A stretch of 64,000 nt of DNA, taken from assembly GCF_902498745.1 (NCBI RefSeq), contig NZ_LR701479.1:2380881-2444880 (forward strand), written 5' to 3'. Made by a program: the position numbers and the translations under genes. Positions 36,775-46,350 of this stretch are shown here, in pieces; position 1 is the first letter of the stretch; every line of letters begins with the position of its first letter. The stretch comes from Erythrobacter sp. EC-HK427. Lineage in GTDB: Bacteria > Pseudomonadota > Alphaproteobacteria > Sphingomonadales > Sphingomonadaceae. The notes under the pieces were generated by a model. The model did no database searches and had not been told where the DNA came from. It was given only the letters and a program-made list of their open reading frames with translations.

Positions 36775-36850
36775 AAGAGCCCCTGGCCTCTGGCACTTCG
36801 CGCCGCTCTGGCTTAGGCTGGCAGCAGGCGGAACCGTGCGAAGGGGTGTC

Positions 36851-38605
36851 ATGGCAGGCGATGTGGGAGGCGGCGGAACGGGGCGGCTGGCGCTTGCACC
36901 CGGAACCGTGCTCAACAACAATTACCGCATACTCGAAAGCATTGGCGAAGGCGGCATGGGCGCTGTCTATCGCGCGGCGAATATCTTCATGGAGGAAGAC
37001 CATGTCGCCATTAAAGTGATCCGCGCCGAACAGGCCGATGATGATCTGTTCAAACAAATGTTTGGCAAGGAAGTGAAGGCGATGCTGCGGCTGAACAATC
37101 CGCGCCTGGTCGCCTATCGCACCTTTGCGCATGATCCGGCGCTCGATCTCAGCTTCATTGTCACCGAATTTATCGACGGCCCCAGCCTCAAATCGCTGAT
37201 CGGCAAGCGGCAATTCAGCCCGCAGGAATTGCTCTCGCTGCTTAGCGAACTCGCTATCGGATTGCGCGCGGCGCACAAGGCGGGAATCGTCCACCGCGAT
37301 ATGGCGCCCGATAATATCCTGCTGGAGGACGGCGATATCGAACGCCCGAAGATCATCGATTTCGGGATTGTGAAGGATACCGCAGGGGACGGCACAACGA
37401 TCATCGGATCGGGCTTTGCCGGCAAATACAATTTCGTCGCGCCCGAACAGCTGGGTGAACCCGATTATCCCATCGGCCCGTGGACCGACATTTTCAGCCT
37501 CGCGCTGGTGATTGTCGGTCTCGCCCGGGGCAAGAGCATCAATATGGGCAATACCCCCGGAGCGGCGATCCGGATGCGGCGCGAACTGCCTGACTTGTCG
37601 GCCATTGCCGAGCCGATGCGACCCATGCTGGCGGCGATGCTGGCACCACACCCCGAAAACCGCCTCCGCTCGGCGGACGATGTGCTGGGGCGCGTCGGCC
37701 CGATCTTTACGGCGCTGGAAGAATGGGTGCAAACTGACGGGGACGAGCTGGAGAAAACCGTCATGTTCGCTTCGGCTACAACACCGATGGCCTTGTATGG
37801 CGAGGAAGAGGATGACGACGACGGGGTGACCGAAGTTGTTCCAGTATCACCCGAGGCGTTTGATCAAAGCGATTTCGAAGACGATCCTCCTAGCGACCCG
37901 CACACAAAGCGCAGCGGTAAGCTCGTCTGGATCATTCTTGGTCTGGTCGCGGCTGGTGCGCTGGCTGCGGTGGGCGGAATGCTGCTGGGTGAATATGCGA
38001 GCGTTCCCGGCAGCCGTGACGACGAGACGTCCGCGTCTGCACCCGTGCTTGCTCCAACGGCCACGCCAACCATACCTATTGAAGCACCGCCTGCCCCTCC
38101 GCCGCGCGATTTGCTGCCGCAGGTTGCCGTCGCCACGAGTCTGGCTCCCGACGCAGGACGAATCCCGATTGCTCCCGAAAGCTGGGTGCGCCAGCAGGAT
38201 CTGCCCCGCCAGATGTATGGCAACGGGGAAGTCACCGGCGTGATCGCCGCCTATCTGACGGTGGCGCCGGGGGGCTCTGTCACGGGCTGCACGATTGGCG
38301 GCAGCAGTCAGGTCACGCCTCCACAGATGCGCAATGCGTCTGCCACCAGTGTGTGCCGGGCACTACAAGCCAATGCGCGGTTCGAGCCCCTGCCCGAACC
38401 CGCACCATCGCCCACTGTCACCGCGACGGTTGCCAGCGAGGCACTGGAACAAGCCGCCAATGGCGCGCAGGAAATCGCCCCGCCGACACCTGTTCCCACC
38501 GCCACCGGGACGATCGCTCCGCCGCCGCAGCCAAGCTCGGAAGTTTTTGTCCGGGTGGCTTTCCGCACCGTGCGACCGCAAACGCAGGGCAATGCGCCGG
38601 AGTGA
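36851..38605 (+). CDS. Transmembrane Ser/Thr protein kinase with TonB-like external domain
   Basis: This is a bacterial Hanks-type kinase of 584 residues. The kinase domain (~20-290) has GEGGMGAVY, the VAIK lysine, the catalytic loop HRDMAPDN (near 148; Ala replaces the usual Lys after Asp) and DFG (near 169). An acidic, proline-rich juxtamembrane segment leads to one membrane helix at ~356-380 (WIILGLVAAGALAAVGGMLL). Outside, residues ~440-530 (LPRQMYGNGEVTGVIAAYLT, PGGSVTGCTIGG, CRALQANARFEP) look like the TonB C-terminal fold. Start ATG 36851 has AAGGGG 5 nt before it; longer frames run into the hydrolase gene. Confidence 0.88.
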   Translation: MAGDVGGGGTGRLALAPGTVLNNNYRILESIGEGGMGAVYRAANIFMEEDHVAIKVIRAEQADDDLFKQMFGKEVKAMLRLNNPRLVAYRTFAHDPALDLSFIVTEFIDGPSLKSLIGKRQFSPQELLSLLSELAIGLRAAHKAGIVHRDMAPDNILLEDGDIERPKIIDFGIVKDTAGDGTTIIGSGFAGKYNFVAPEQLGEPDYPIGPWTDIFSLALVIVGLARGKSINMGNTPGAAIRMRRELPDLSAIAEPMRPMLAAMLAPHPENRLRSADDVLGRVGPIFTALEEWVQTDGDELEKTVMFASATTPMALYGEEEDDDDGVTEVVPVSPEAFDQSDFEDDPPSDPHTKRSGKLVWIILGLVAAGALAAVGGMLLGEYASVPGSRDDETSASAPVLAPTATPTIPIEAPPAPPPRDLLPQVAVATSLAPDAGRIPIAPESWVRQQDLPRQMYGNGEVTGVIAAYLTVAPGGSVTGCTIGGSSQVTPPQMRNASATSVCRALQANARFEPLPEPAPSPTVTATVASEALEQAANGAQEIAPPTPVPTATGTIAPPPQPSSEVFVRVAFRTVRPQTQGNAPE

Positions 38606-38661
38606 GGGTTCACCTTGCGCCGCACCAATGGTATAGCTTCAGGACATCAGGAGTTTAACGT

Positions 38662-39018
38662 ATGGCCCGTAAAGTCCTAACCGCAGCTTGCCTGCTCACT
38701 TCGCCCTTGCTGGTCGCGAATACAGACCCATTGGTTGGCGATCCGCTCATCGCACCGGCGGTAGAAGATGCGCCGCTTGTCTTTGAAGACATCGCGCCTT
38801 TGCCGTCCCCCAATTGCGCCGATACTTGGGAAACCGTCATGGAAGAGCGCGGGCAGGCCCAATTTCGCCGCGAACCGGCTTCGCCTGACAGGCCACAAAT
38901 GGTGCGCGCGGTGGATTACAATATTGGCGGGTGCGACTTCATGGTGACCAGTAGCGGTATCCAGCCGCTGCCGCCGCGCTCGCAGGCCGAAGCGCCGCTG
39001 TTGCACCGCGCTCAGTAA
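38662..39018 (+). CDS. Small exported protein of unknown function
   Basis: This 118-residue protein has a probable signal peptide (MARKVLTAACLLTSPLLVAN) and two Cys (PNCADTW and GGCDFMV) that could form a disulfide. There are no recognisable domains. It follows the kinase by 56 bases and may be an exported accessory, but nothing in the sequence proves it. Its stop overlaps that of the convergent NamZ-like gene by seven bases. Confidence 0.6.
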   Translation: MARKVLTAACLLTSPLLVANTDPLVGDPLIAPAVEDAPLVFEDIAPLPSPNCADTWETVMEERGQAQFRREPASPDRPQMVRAVDYNIGGCDFMVTSSGIQPLPPRSQAEAPLLHRAQ

Positions 39019-40214
39019 AGCAGCAGCTCCGCCACGTCTTCGCGCCACTGCGCTTCATCGGGCGCGGACAGCGTGTCGAGATCGGCAGGCATTGCCTCAG
39101 CGTCATCCACCCATTCGCGTAATCCCGGCCCGCCATTGATTACATCGATGGCGAGAACGTTGTCGGTATATTCGTATTTGAAATCGGTGCCGCGCCATAG
39201 CTGGTAATCGGGGTAGAGGCTGCGGATTGCCTTGAAGGCGAGCGCCTCCAAACGCCAGGGGCGGAATGCCGCGTGATTGTAGAACCCGCCTTCGGCATGG
39301 ATCATGAGCGCGTTGCACAGCTTGCCTGCGTGCTTGTGGAAGGTCGGTTCAAACCAGCATTCGCGCAAGGCGCAGCCCGCGAGCCAGTCGGGAGCGAGCC
39401 GATGCATCTCGGCCAGCACCGCCTTCGCATCGACATCGGGCGCGCCGAACAGCACTTCAAGCGGGCGCGTGGTGCCCCGCCCTTCGCTCAGCGTCGCCCC
39501 TTCCAGCATCACCGTTCCGGCATAGGCACGCGCCATGTTGAGATTGGCCGCATTGGGGCTGGGATTGATCCAAATGCGGCTTTCCGGCCAGCCAAGGCCC
39601 GGCCCCTCGGGCAGCCAATGGTGCATCGTGACAACGCGGTAATCGACATCGAGCGCGAAATGGCGGATGAACCAGTGGCCCATCTCGCCCATCGTCAGCC
39701 CGTGCCGCATCGGCATGGGCGCGGCACCGACGAAACTTTCATGCCCCGGCAACAGCAACGTGCCCTCAACCGGCCTGCCCGCCGGATTGGGGCGATCGAG
39801 CACCCAGACGGTCTTCCCATGCTTCGCCGCCTCTTCCAGTAGGTAGAGAAGCGTCGTCACAAATGTGTAGATGCGGCAGCCCAGATCCTGCAGATCGAAC
39901 AGGAACACATCCGCGCTCGACATCATCTGGCCGGTCGGGCGGCGCACTTCGCCGTAGAGCGAGAAAACAGGGATGCCGTAATGCGGATCGGTCTCGTCCG
40001 CAGTTTCCACCATATTGTCCTGCTTGTCGCCCTTCAGCCCATGCTGCGGGCCGAAGGCGCTGGTGACATTCACGCCCGCTGCGATCAGTGCATCAAGGCT
40101 GTGGGTCAAATCTGCGGTGACCGAGGCGGGGTGCGCCACGAGCGCAACCCGCCTGCCCTTGAGCGCTTCCAGCAGGTCTGGCTCGGCAAGAAGCCTGTCG
40201 ATTCCGAATTTCAT
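39012..40214 (-). CDS. DUF1343 (NamZ-type exo-beta-N-acetylmuramidase-like) protein
   Basis: The DUF1343 family includes Bacillus NamZ, which releases MurNAc from the non-reducing end of peptidoglycan fragments. The 400-residue protein has the family blocks LVAHPASVTADLTHSLD, FGPQHGLKGDKQDNM, GCRIYTFVTTLLYLLEEA and INPSPNAANLNMARAYAGT. The start chosen is MKFGIDRLL (40214), which overlaps the DOMON gene stop (ATGA). No signal peptide is present, so a cytoplasmic recycling role is more likely than a secreted one. Enzymatic activity is inferred from family. Confidence 0.88.
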   Translation of the reverse strand: MKFGIDRLLAEPDLLEALKGRRVALVAHPASVTADLTHSLDALIAAGVNVTSAFGPQHGLKGDKQDNMVETADETDPHYGIPVFSLYGEVRRPTGQMMSSADVFLFDLQDLGCRIYTFVTTLLYLLEEAAKHGKTVWVLDRPNPAGRPVEGTLLLPGHESFVGAAPMPMRHGLTMGEMGHWFIRHFALDVDYRVVTMHHWLPEGPGLGWPESRIWINPSPNAANLNMARAYAGTVMLEGATLSEGRGTTRPLEVLFGAPDVDAKAVLAEMHRLAPDWLAGCALRECWFEPTFHKHAGKLCNALMIHAEGGFYNHAAFRPWRLEALAFKAIRSLYPDYQLWRGTDFKYEYTDNVLAIDVINGGPGLREWVDDAEAMPADLDTLSAPDEAQWREDVAELLLY

Positions 40215-40756
40215 GCCGCGCGGGTTCGCGCAAGACTGGCTTCGAAGCAAGAGGGATCGTGAAAATCGGGTGCAGCGCCGCGATGGGCCAGCGCCCAATA
40301 GCTCTTCACGCCGCCCTCTTCCTCGATCACCGCCGCAAGGCCCAGACGGCACGGTGGGTCGGGTATTTGCGCGCGCGGCAGGCTGGCGTCGAATATCGCC
40401 ATCGACTGGCCCATCCGCATCACGCAGTCCGGTTCGCGCGCGAAGGGGCGTTCGGCCATGCCTTCGCGGTAGGCGCTAAAGTCATAGGCCGCCCAGCGTT
40501 CGGACGGGGAAAGGTTGTATTCGGAGTATGCTGCGTCTTCGCCCTTGCGCTGGATAAACAGCTCGAAACAGGTCGTCTGCCACAGTTTATCCGCCCGCCC
40601 CTTTCCGGCAAAAGGCGGCATAACCAGCCTTGCCGCGCCGTCGATCCGCCAGCGGATGCGCAGCCAGCTATCGTTGATGGACAAGATGCGCGCTTCGACT
40701 CGCAGCACGCCGAGCGGGGGATGGGCCGGGTGCGCAGCCAGTTCATACGTTTGCAA
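40211..40756 (-). CDS. DOMON-like domain protein
   Basis: This 181-residue protein resembles the DOMON-like family common in sphingomonads ([50 protein letters not shown]), a beta-sandwich fold linked to ligand or heme/sugar binding in other proteins. No signal peptide is seen and no ligand can be inferred. It begins with TTG at 40756 and is translationally coupled to the NamZ-like gene. The pairing suggests cell-wall sugar recycling, which is inference only. Confidence 0.75.
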   Translation of the reverse strand: MQTYELAAHPAHPPLGVLRVEARILSINDSWLRIRWRIDGAARLVMPPFAGKGRADKLWQTTCFELFIQRKGEDAAYSEYNLSPSERWAAYDFSAYREGMAERPFAREPDCVMRMGQSMAIFDASLPRAQIPDPPCRLGLAAVIEEEGGVKSYWALAHRGAAPDFHDPSCFEASLARTRAA

Positions 40757-40812
40757 GCAGTGTTCCTCGTGCTACGCGCCGCCACCTGGTTAAGAGGCCC
40801 CGGTACACCGAG

Positions 40813-42048
40813 ATGACGACTTACACTTCCGATTTGCTGCAATTGCTTGAAGAGCGTGGCTATGTCCATCAGATGACGGACGCGGCGGGACTGGACGCCC
40901 TTGCCGCGCGGCAGATTGTGCCCGGCTATATCGGTTTCGACGCGACCGCCCCTTCGCTCCATGTCGGATCGCTGGTGCAGATCATGATGCTGCGCCGTCT
41001 CCAGCAGACAGGGCACAGGCCGATTGTGGTGATGGGTGGCGGCACCACCCGGATTGGTGACCCCACGGGCCGCGATGAAAGCCGCAAAATGCTCTCGGAC
41101 GAGACGATCGAGGCCAATATCGCGGGCATCTTTGCCGTGTTCGACAAGCTGCTGACCTTTGGTGACGGGCCAACCGATGCGGTGATGGTGAACAATCAGG
41201 ATTGGCTCGGCAAGCTCGGCTATATCGAGCTGCTGCAAGAGGTGGGAACGCACTTCACGGTCAACCGGATGCTGGCTTTCGATTCGGTCAAGCTGCGGCT
41301 CGAACGCGAACAGCCGATGACCTTCCTCGAATTCAATTACATGATCCTGCAGGGGTATGATTTTCGCCATCTCTCCAAGGAAATGGGCGTGCGCTTGCAA
41401 ATGGGCGGTAGCGACCAGTGGGGGAATATCGTCAACGGCATGGAACTGGGCCGCCGGATGGACGGAACCGAACTGTTCGGCCTCACCACGCCGCTGCTTA
41501 CCACAGCCGATGGCGCGAAAATGGGCAAGACGGCGGCAGGCGCGGTGTGGCTGAACGAGGCGCAACTGCCCGCCTATGATTTCTGGCAATTCTGGCGCAA
41601 CACCGATGACCGCGATGTGGGCCGGTTCCTGAAACTGTTCACCGATCTGCCGCTTGACGAAATCGCCCGCCTTGAAGCCCTCGAAGGCAGCGAGATCAAC
41701 GCGGCCAAGATTGTTCTGGCGGACGAAGTCACGCGGCTGGTGCGCGGCGAAGCGGCGGCGGCATCTGCCAAGGCCACCGCCGAGCAGACCTTTGCCGGGG
41801 GCGGCCTGGGTGAGGATTTGCCCGCACTCGCAGTGCCTGCCGAAGGCATCCGCATCGGTGCCGCCCTGACCGAACTCGGTTTCACCGCCTCCAATGGCGA
41901 GGCGAAGCGCAAACTGGTCGAGGGTGCGGTCAAACTTGATGGCGCGACGATTACCGATCCCGCCCACCTGATCGCCTGTCCTGCGGCAGGCGTCGAGCTG
42001 CGTCTCAGCCTGGGCAAGAAACGGCACGCGATTCTGCGCCACGGCTGA
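40813..42048 (+). CDS. tyrS: Tyrosyl-tRNA synthetase
   Basis: TyrRS charges tRNA-Tyr. The class I motifs are a HIGH-type SLHVGSLVQ (near residues 45-53) and a KMSKS-type KMGKT, with the bacterial 411-residue length and a C-terminal S4 RNA-binding domain ([21 protein letters not shown]). It is divergent from the DOMON-like gene with a 56-base gap. A PilZ gene lies 65 bases downstream. Confidence 0.97.
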   Translation: MTTYTSDLLQLLEERGYVHQMTDAAGLDALAARQIVPGYIGFDATAPSLHVGSLVQIMMLRRLQQTGHRPIVVMGGGTTRIGDPTGRDESRKMLSDETIEANIAGIFAVFDKLLTFGDGPTDAVMVNNQDWLGKLGYIELLQEVGTHFTVNRMLAFDSVKLRLEREQPMTFLEFNYMILQGYDFRHLSKEMGVRLQMGGSDQWGNIVNGMELGRRMDGTELFGLTTPLLTTADGAKMGKTAAGAVWLNEAQLPAYDFWQFWRNTDDRDVGRFLKLFTDLPLDEIARLEALEGSEINAAKIVLADEVTRLVRGEAAAASAKATAEQTFAGGGLGEDLPALAVPAEGIRIGAALTELGFTASNGEAKRKLVEGAVKLDGATITDPAHLIACPAAGVELRLSLGKKRHAILRHG

Positions 42049-42113
42049 TTTTACACAATCTCCACCTTTTGCTGCGAAAAGGCACTCTGCAATTATACGG
42101 AGGGCCGCACCAC

Positions 42114-42452
42114 ATGGCTGGAGGCGCACAATTGTCAGTCACCGATCTGCGACGCGCGTCGCGGCATCCGGTGGATTTCTCGGTCATCGCGGAGCATTTG
42201 CTGCACGGTGATCTGAAGATGCACATTTCCAATGTGTCGGCGCATGGCTTCATGACCGATGGTGCCGTGGAAGTTGCGCGGGGTGACCGCCTGATCGTGC
42301 GGCTGCCCGCCGTAGGGCGCATCGAAGCCTATTGCATCTGGGTGACCCACGAGCGCGCAGGCTTCCAGTTCGAACGCATCGTTCGCTTGGACGATTTCCA
42401 GCGCATGATTTCCGAAATGCAACCCAATCCGGCGCTGCGTCGGCGCGGCTGA
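42114..42452 (+). CDS. PilZ domain protein
   Basis: This 112-residue protein is a stand-alone PilZ domain. It has the RRASRHPVDF stretch with the RxxxR-type c-di-GMP-binding arginines and a D/N-x-S-x-x-G element as NVSAHG. The Asp of the DxSxxG motif is Asn here, so c-di-GMP affinity is uncertain. The chosen ATG (42114) follows GGAGG by 10 nt. It may act in motility or exopolysaccharide control; the XrtA EPS locus lies 20 kb away. Confidence 0.82.
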   Translation: MAGGAQLSVTDLRRASRHPVDFSVIAEHLLHGDLKMHISNVSAHGFMTDGAVEVARGDRLIVRLPAVGRIEAYCIWVTHERAGFQFERIVRLDDFQRMISEMQPNPALRRRG

Positions 42453-42526
42453 AGCCCGTTTCCAGCTTTACCCGTTACAATCTAAGCTAGCTTGGCAAGC
42501 GCGGCGCGCGCTGCCATTGGGCGCGG

Positions 42527-43843
42527 GTGAGTGAAACGCCCCGCCCCGAACACCCCCACCCGTTCCGGATCGCCAATTATCGCGCGTATTGGCTATCCCG
42601 CCTGAGCATGACTTTGGCGCTGGATGCGATGCTGCTGGTGATCCAGTGGCAGGCCTACAACCTTGCGCGCGACAGCGGGATGAATGTGGCCGAGGGCGCC
42701 GGGCAGTTGGCGATTATCGGCCTGCTGCAATTTCTCCCGCTTTTCGTTCTGACGCCTTTCTCCGGACTGGCGGCCGACAGGTTCGACAGGCGCTCGCTCG
42801 CCCGGCTGACCGTGATACTGCAACTGGCCTGCGCTGGAGTGCTGTTCTGGTGCACGTGGCAGAGCGTGATCACGCTTCCGATCCTGTTCGGCGTGGCGAT
42901 CCTTCTCGGGATCGCCCGGTGTTTTTCCGGCCCGGCCTTGTCGGCCCTTGCTCCCAATCTTGTGCCCAAAAGCGTTCTGCCGACGGCCATCGCGCTTTCT
43001 TCTATCTCCTGGCAAGTCGGGCGGCTGGTCGGCCCGGCGATTGGCGCGGTGCTTTATGCGGTGCAGCCGGAGCTTCCCTACGCCGTTGCGCTTGCGCTCT
43101 TTACGCTCTCGCTGGTGGCACTCTCCACAATCGGCGCGGTGCCGCAGCCTGCCATGCGTAAGGATCAGCGACCCATCGGGGCGATTGTCGACGGGCTGCA
43201 ATATGTCGGGCGCAACAAGATGGTGCTGGGCGCGATCACGCTCGATCTGTTCGCGGTCTTCCTTGCCGGAGCGAACGCACTGATCCCGGTGTTTGCGCGC
43301 GATATTCTGCACACCGACGAGACCGGCCTCGCGCTGCTCGCTTCGGCGACACCCGCCGGCGCGATCCTGACCGGATTGTTCTTCTCGATCAGACCATTGC
43401 ACAGCAATGTCGGCCCCAAAATGCTGTGGGCGGTGGCGGTGTTCGGGCTGGCGACCATCGGGTTTGCGCTGTCCACAAATCTGGTGCTGAGCCTTGCCAT
43501 GCTGTTTGTGATCGGCGCATCCGATATGTTCAGTGTCTATGTCCGCCAGTCGCTCATCCAGCTGCACACGCCGGACGACAAGCGCGGGCGTGTGTCCTCT
43601 GTCAGCATGATGACGATCAGCGCCTCCAACGAAGGCGGCGATGCGTTTTCGGGCGCGCTCGCCTATCTGCTCGGCCCGGTTGCCGCGATTGTGGCGGGCG
43701 GCGCGGGCGCGCTGGCGATTGTGGCGCTGTGGAGCCGGATCTTCCCCGTTTTGCGCACCACCCGCACCTTCGATCCGCCCGAAACGTTGCAAGACGCGGA
43801 CGACACGCCATCTCGTAACCTGCCCGCCAACCAAGGGAGCTGA
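42527..43843 (+). CDS. MFS transporter, EntS/DHA3-type exporter
   Basis: This 438-residue protein has ten to twelve predicted membrane segments. It opens with FRIANYRAYWLSRLSMTLAL and has the MFS loop 2-3 motif GLAADRFDRRSLARL. The sequence is closest in feel to EntS-like siderophore/drug exporters. The start is GTG at 42527. It precedes cysK by three bases (TGAGCC ATG), so the two are co-transcribed. No siderophore genes are near; the substrate is unknown. Confidence 0.85.
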   Translation: MSETPRPEHPHPFRIANYRAYWLSRLSMTLALDAMLLVIQWQAYNLARDSGMNVAEGAGQLAIIGLLQFLPLFVLTPFSGLAADRFDRRSLARLTVILQLACAGVLFWCTWQSVITLPILFGVAILLGIARCFSGPALSALAPNLVPKSVLPTAIALSSISWQVGRLVGPAIGAVLYAVQPELPYAVALALFTLSLVALSTIGAVPQPAMRKDQRPIGAIVDGLQYVGRNKMVLGAITLDLFAVFLAGANALIPVFARDILHTDETGLALLASATPAGAILTGLFFSIRPLHSNVGPKMLWAVAVFGLATIGFALSTNLVLSLAMLFVIGASDMFSVYVRQSLIQLHTPDDKRGRVSSVSMMTISASNEGGDAFSGALAYLLGPVAAIVAGGAGALAIVALWSRIFPVLRTTRTFDPPETLQDADDTPSRNLPANQGS

Positions 43844-43846
43844 GCC

Positions 43847-44767
43847 ATGAAGTTCGACAATATCCTGCAATCCATCGGCAACACGCCGCATATCCGCCTT
43901 GCCAAGCTGTTCCCCGACCACGAGGTGTGGATCAAGAGCGAGCGGGCCAATCCCGGCGGATCGATCAAGGATCGCATCGCGCTGGCCATGGTCGAAGCGG
44001 CGGAGGCTGCGGGTGATCTGAAGCCGGGCGGCATGATTGTGGAACCGACCAGCGGTAACACCGGCATCGGCTTGGCGATGGTCGCCGCAGTCAAGGGCTA
44101 CAGGCTGGTGCTCGTGATGCCCGAGAGCATGAGCCTGGAACGCCGCCGCCTGATGCTAGCCTATGGTGCAAGCTTCGATCTGACGCCCAAGGAAAAGGGC
44201 ATGAAGGGCGCGCTGGAACGCGCTGCGGAACTGGTTGCGCAGACCGAAGGCGCATGGATGCCGCAGCAGTTCGAGAATGCCGCCAACCCTGCCGTCCACG
44301 CGCGCACGACCGCGCAGGAAATCCTCGCCGACTTTGCCGATACGCCTATCGATGCGATGATTACCGGCGTCGGCACGGGCGGCCATCTCACCGGCTGCGC
44401 CGAAGAATTGAAGAAGGTTTGGCCCGCGATGAAGGCCTGGGCGGTCGAGCCCGAACTGTCGCCGGTTATTTCGGGCGGACAGCCCGGCCCGCACCCCATT
44501 CAGGGCATTGGAGCAGGTTTCATCCCCGGCAACCTCCACACCCAGTCGATCGACGGCGCAATCGCGGTCGATGCCGATGCGGCCAAGGCGATGGCGCGGC
44601 GCGCGGCGGCGGAAGAGGGGATGCTTGTGGGCATCAGTTCCGGCGCAACGCTGGCGGCGATTGCCAAAAAGCTGCCCGATCTCGCCCCCGGCACCCGCGT
44701 GCTCGGTTTCAATTACGATACGGGCGAGCGTTACCTTTCGGTTCCGGACTTCCTGCCGACCGAGTAA
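43847..44767 (+). CDS. cysK: Cysteine synthase A
   Basis: CysK makes cysteine from O-acetylserine and sulfide using PLP. The Lys is in [17 protein letters not shown] (near residue 42), the PLP phosphate loop is [13 protein letters not shown], and the C-terminal [13 protein letters not shown] is intact. The 306-residue length is normal. It is translationally close to the upstream MFS gene, which may suggest a cysteine- or metabolite-efflux link, but this is inference. Confidence 0.95.
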   Translation: MKFDNILQSIGNTPHIRLAKLFPDHEVWIKSERANPGGSIKDRIALAMVEAAEAAGDLKPGGMIVEPTSGNTGIGLAMVAAVKGYRLVLVMPESMSLERRRLMLAYGASFDLTPKEKGMKGALERAAELVAQTEGAWMPQQFENAANPAVHARTTAQEILADFADTPIDAMITGVGTGGHLTGCAEELKKVWPAMKAWAVEPELSPVISGGQPGPHPIQGIGAGFIPGNLHTQSIDGAIAVDADAAKAMARRAAAEEGMLVGISSGATLAAIAKKLPDLAPGTRVLGFNYDTGERYLSVPDFLPTE

Positions 44768-44863
44768 TCGCAAGCGGGCTATTGTGCGGCTCTTTAGCGT
44801 GGCGATGCTACAGGCCGCACAATGGCCAACACCCTCGCCCACATTCTCGCTTTCGAATGAGCG

Positions 44864-45232
44864 TTACAATTGTGACAGCGCGCCATCCTCCAGCTTGCGG
44901 TAGAAGCAGCTGTGCGCGCCCGTGTGACAAGTCGGCCCAGCCGGCTCCACCTTCAGCAGGATCGCGTCCTGATCGCAATCGACCAGCATTTCGCGCACTG
45001 ACAGCGTGTTGCCGGATGTCTCACCCTTCATCCATTGCGCTTTGCGGCTGCGTGAGTAGAAATGCGCTTTGCCCGTTGCCTGTGTCGCGGCCAGTGCCTC
45101 GGCGTTCATAAAGGCGACCATCAGCACTTCGCCCGATGCACAATGCTGCACCACCGCGGTCAGCAATCCGTTGGCGTCGAATTTGGGCAGCAGCGTGCTG
45201 CCTTGCTCGCGATCATTTGTGGCGTCGGTCAC
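44864..45232 (-). CDS. hisI: Phosphoribosyl-AMP cyclohydrolase
   Basis: HisI opens the purine ring of PR-AMP in histidine synthesis. The 122-residue protein has the Mg-binding run [10 protein letters not shown] and the zinc Cys cluster [14 protein letters not shown] place the start at GTG 45232 ([12 protein letters not shown]); the in-frame ATG at 45313 would add 27 non-conserved residues. The upstream region (45233-45339) holds an 8-bp hairpin, GCAAAGCC/GGCTTTGC (45257-45278). Confidence 0.92.
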   Translation of the reverse strand: MTDATNDREQGSTLLPKFDANGLLTAVVQHCASGEVLMVAFMNAEALAATQATGKAHFYSRSRKAQWMKGETSGNTLSVREMLVDCDQDAILLKVEPAGPTCHTGAHSCFYRKLEDGALSQL

Positions 45233-45339
45233 TTCGCGGGGAGCCCTTATCTTGCTGCAAAGCCGCCTCCGGCTTTGCGGATTTGTTGCATCTTGAACAC
45301 AATGCCGTTCCAAATTCTGTCACTAGGATGAATGGCGTT

Positions 45340-45552
45340 TGCCCCGCAAGCCCGCGCGTGGAATGAAGCCTCTCAGCAGCTCGACGGGCTGCGGTTCATT
45401 TCAAGGTTTCGGCCAAGGAATGGGAGGAGCGGGAGGCCCAAAAGGGCACCTGTTTCACATGAGGGTTTGGGACTGCCGCGCTTTCTGGGGGGTTAGCGCG
45501 AGGTTCCAGCGTTATCGTCACGTGAACGCCCGGAGGGAAACCTCCGGGCGTT
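45340..45552 (+). ncRNA. Candidate structured small RNA (6S RNA-like), hypothetical
   Basis: The region has no plausible gene yet ends in a strong plus-strand terminator, which neither neighbour can use: hisI and comF are both on the minus strand. Complementary segments nest as in a long irregular hairpin: CGCGTGGAA (45355-45363) with TTCCAGCG (45504-45511), CCTCTC (45369) with GGGGGG (45487), GCGG (45391) with CCGC (45476), and AAGGT (45403) with ACCT (45448). The inner arm contains GCCC-AAAA-GGGC (45436-45447). A ~160-nt rod with an internal bubble resembles 6S RNA, but I could not match conserved bases. No clear promoter is visible. Confidence 0.4.
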
Positions 45553-46308
45553 TTTCGTTGGCGGCTTCATGGCCTCCTCCAGCACGCGGGAAAAGCAGGC
45601 GATTTTCACTTTGGCTGCCCCCGCCGCTTTCAGCGCCGCGACGCAGGCATTGCTGGTCGCGCCGCTGGTGAGGACATCGTCGACCAGAAGGATCTGCGCT
45701 CCACCGATCATCCCGGCCTTTGACGGTTTGACGCGGATTGCCCCTTTGAGGGTGTCGGCACGCTGCCTCCGGTTCTGCCCGCCCAGACTGGGTGTGGCGC
45801 GCACCCGTTGCAATCCGTCAACGCACAGGCTGATCCCCTCGCGCTTCGCCAGCTGCTGCGCAAGCAGCGCCGACTGGTTGAAGCCGCGCTTCCACAGCCG
45901 CCAGCGATGCAGTGGCACCGGCACAGCGAGCCACTCGCCATCCAGTTCGGGCAAGCGCGCCGCCATTTGCCGCGCGAGCATGGGCGCAAGGGCAATCTTG
46001 CGGCCATGTTTGAAATTGAGCACCAATTGCCGCGCCGTGTCGTTGTAGAGCGTAGCGGCATACACTCCGTCATGCGGCGGCGGGCGTTGCTGGCAGGGCG
46101 CGCAAGTCAGGCCGCTCGCACTGTCGACGGAGAACGGGCGCTGGCATCGTTGGCAGCAAGGCTCGCCGGGGATGACCAGCTCGCTCCAGCACGCGGTGCA
46201 CAAACCGGTTTGCGCCGCCAGCCCTTCGCCGCAGAGCGGGCAGCGCGGAGGATAGACGAGGTCCACAACGGGCGCGAATGTCTCTGACAGGGTTCGGGAA
46301 AGTGACAT
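45493..46308 (-). CDS. comF: ComF family phosphoribosyltransferase-like protein
   Basis: ComF-type proteins are PRT-fold proteins needed for DNA uptake in some bacteria. The 271-residue protein has an N-terminal zinc-ribbon pair (CPLCGEGL with CTACW, CCQRCQ with CAPCQQ) and the PRPP loop ILLVDDVLTSGAT. The start MSLSRTLSETF (46308) precedes the zinc ribbon directly. The last ~25 residues run through the antisense of a terminator and are not conserved-looking. It is divergent from a methyltransferase gene (42 bases). A competence role is not evident from context. Confidence 0.88.
   Translation of the reverse strand: MSLSRTLSETFAPVVDLVYPPRCPLCGEGLAAQTGLCTACWSELVIPGEPCCQRCQRPFSVDSASGLTCAPCQQRPPPHDGVYAATLYNDTARQLVLNFKHGRKIALAPMLARQMAARLPELDGEWLAVPVPLHRWRLWKRGFNQSALLAQQLAKREGISLCVDGLQRVRATPSLGGQNRRQRADTLKGAIRVKPSKAGMIGGAQILLVDDVLTSGATSNACVAALKAAGAAKVKIACFSRVLEEAMKPPTKNARRFPSGRSRDDNAGTSR
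45525..45555 (+). terminator. Rho-independent terminator, plus strand
   Basis: AACGCCCGGAGG (45525-45536), GAAA loop and CCTCCGGGCGTT form a 12-bp stem followed by a T run on the plus strand. On the minus strand the stem is followed by CACG, so it does not serve comF. It lies inside the 3' end of the comF reading frame. Confidence 0.9.
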
Positions 46309-46350
46309 TGGCGCTATGCTGACGCGGCATGGGACTGTAGGCAAGCGGCG

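Noticed and set aside
45339-45671. Plus-strand 110-residue frame over the candidate RNA and comF end
   Set aside because: It runs through the terminator, is composed of low-complexity residues and has no ribosome binding site.
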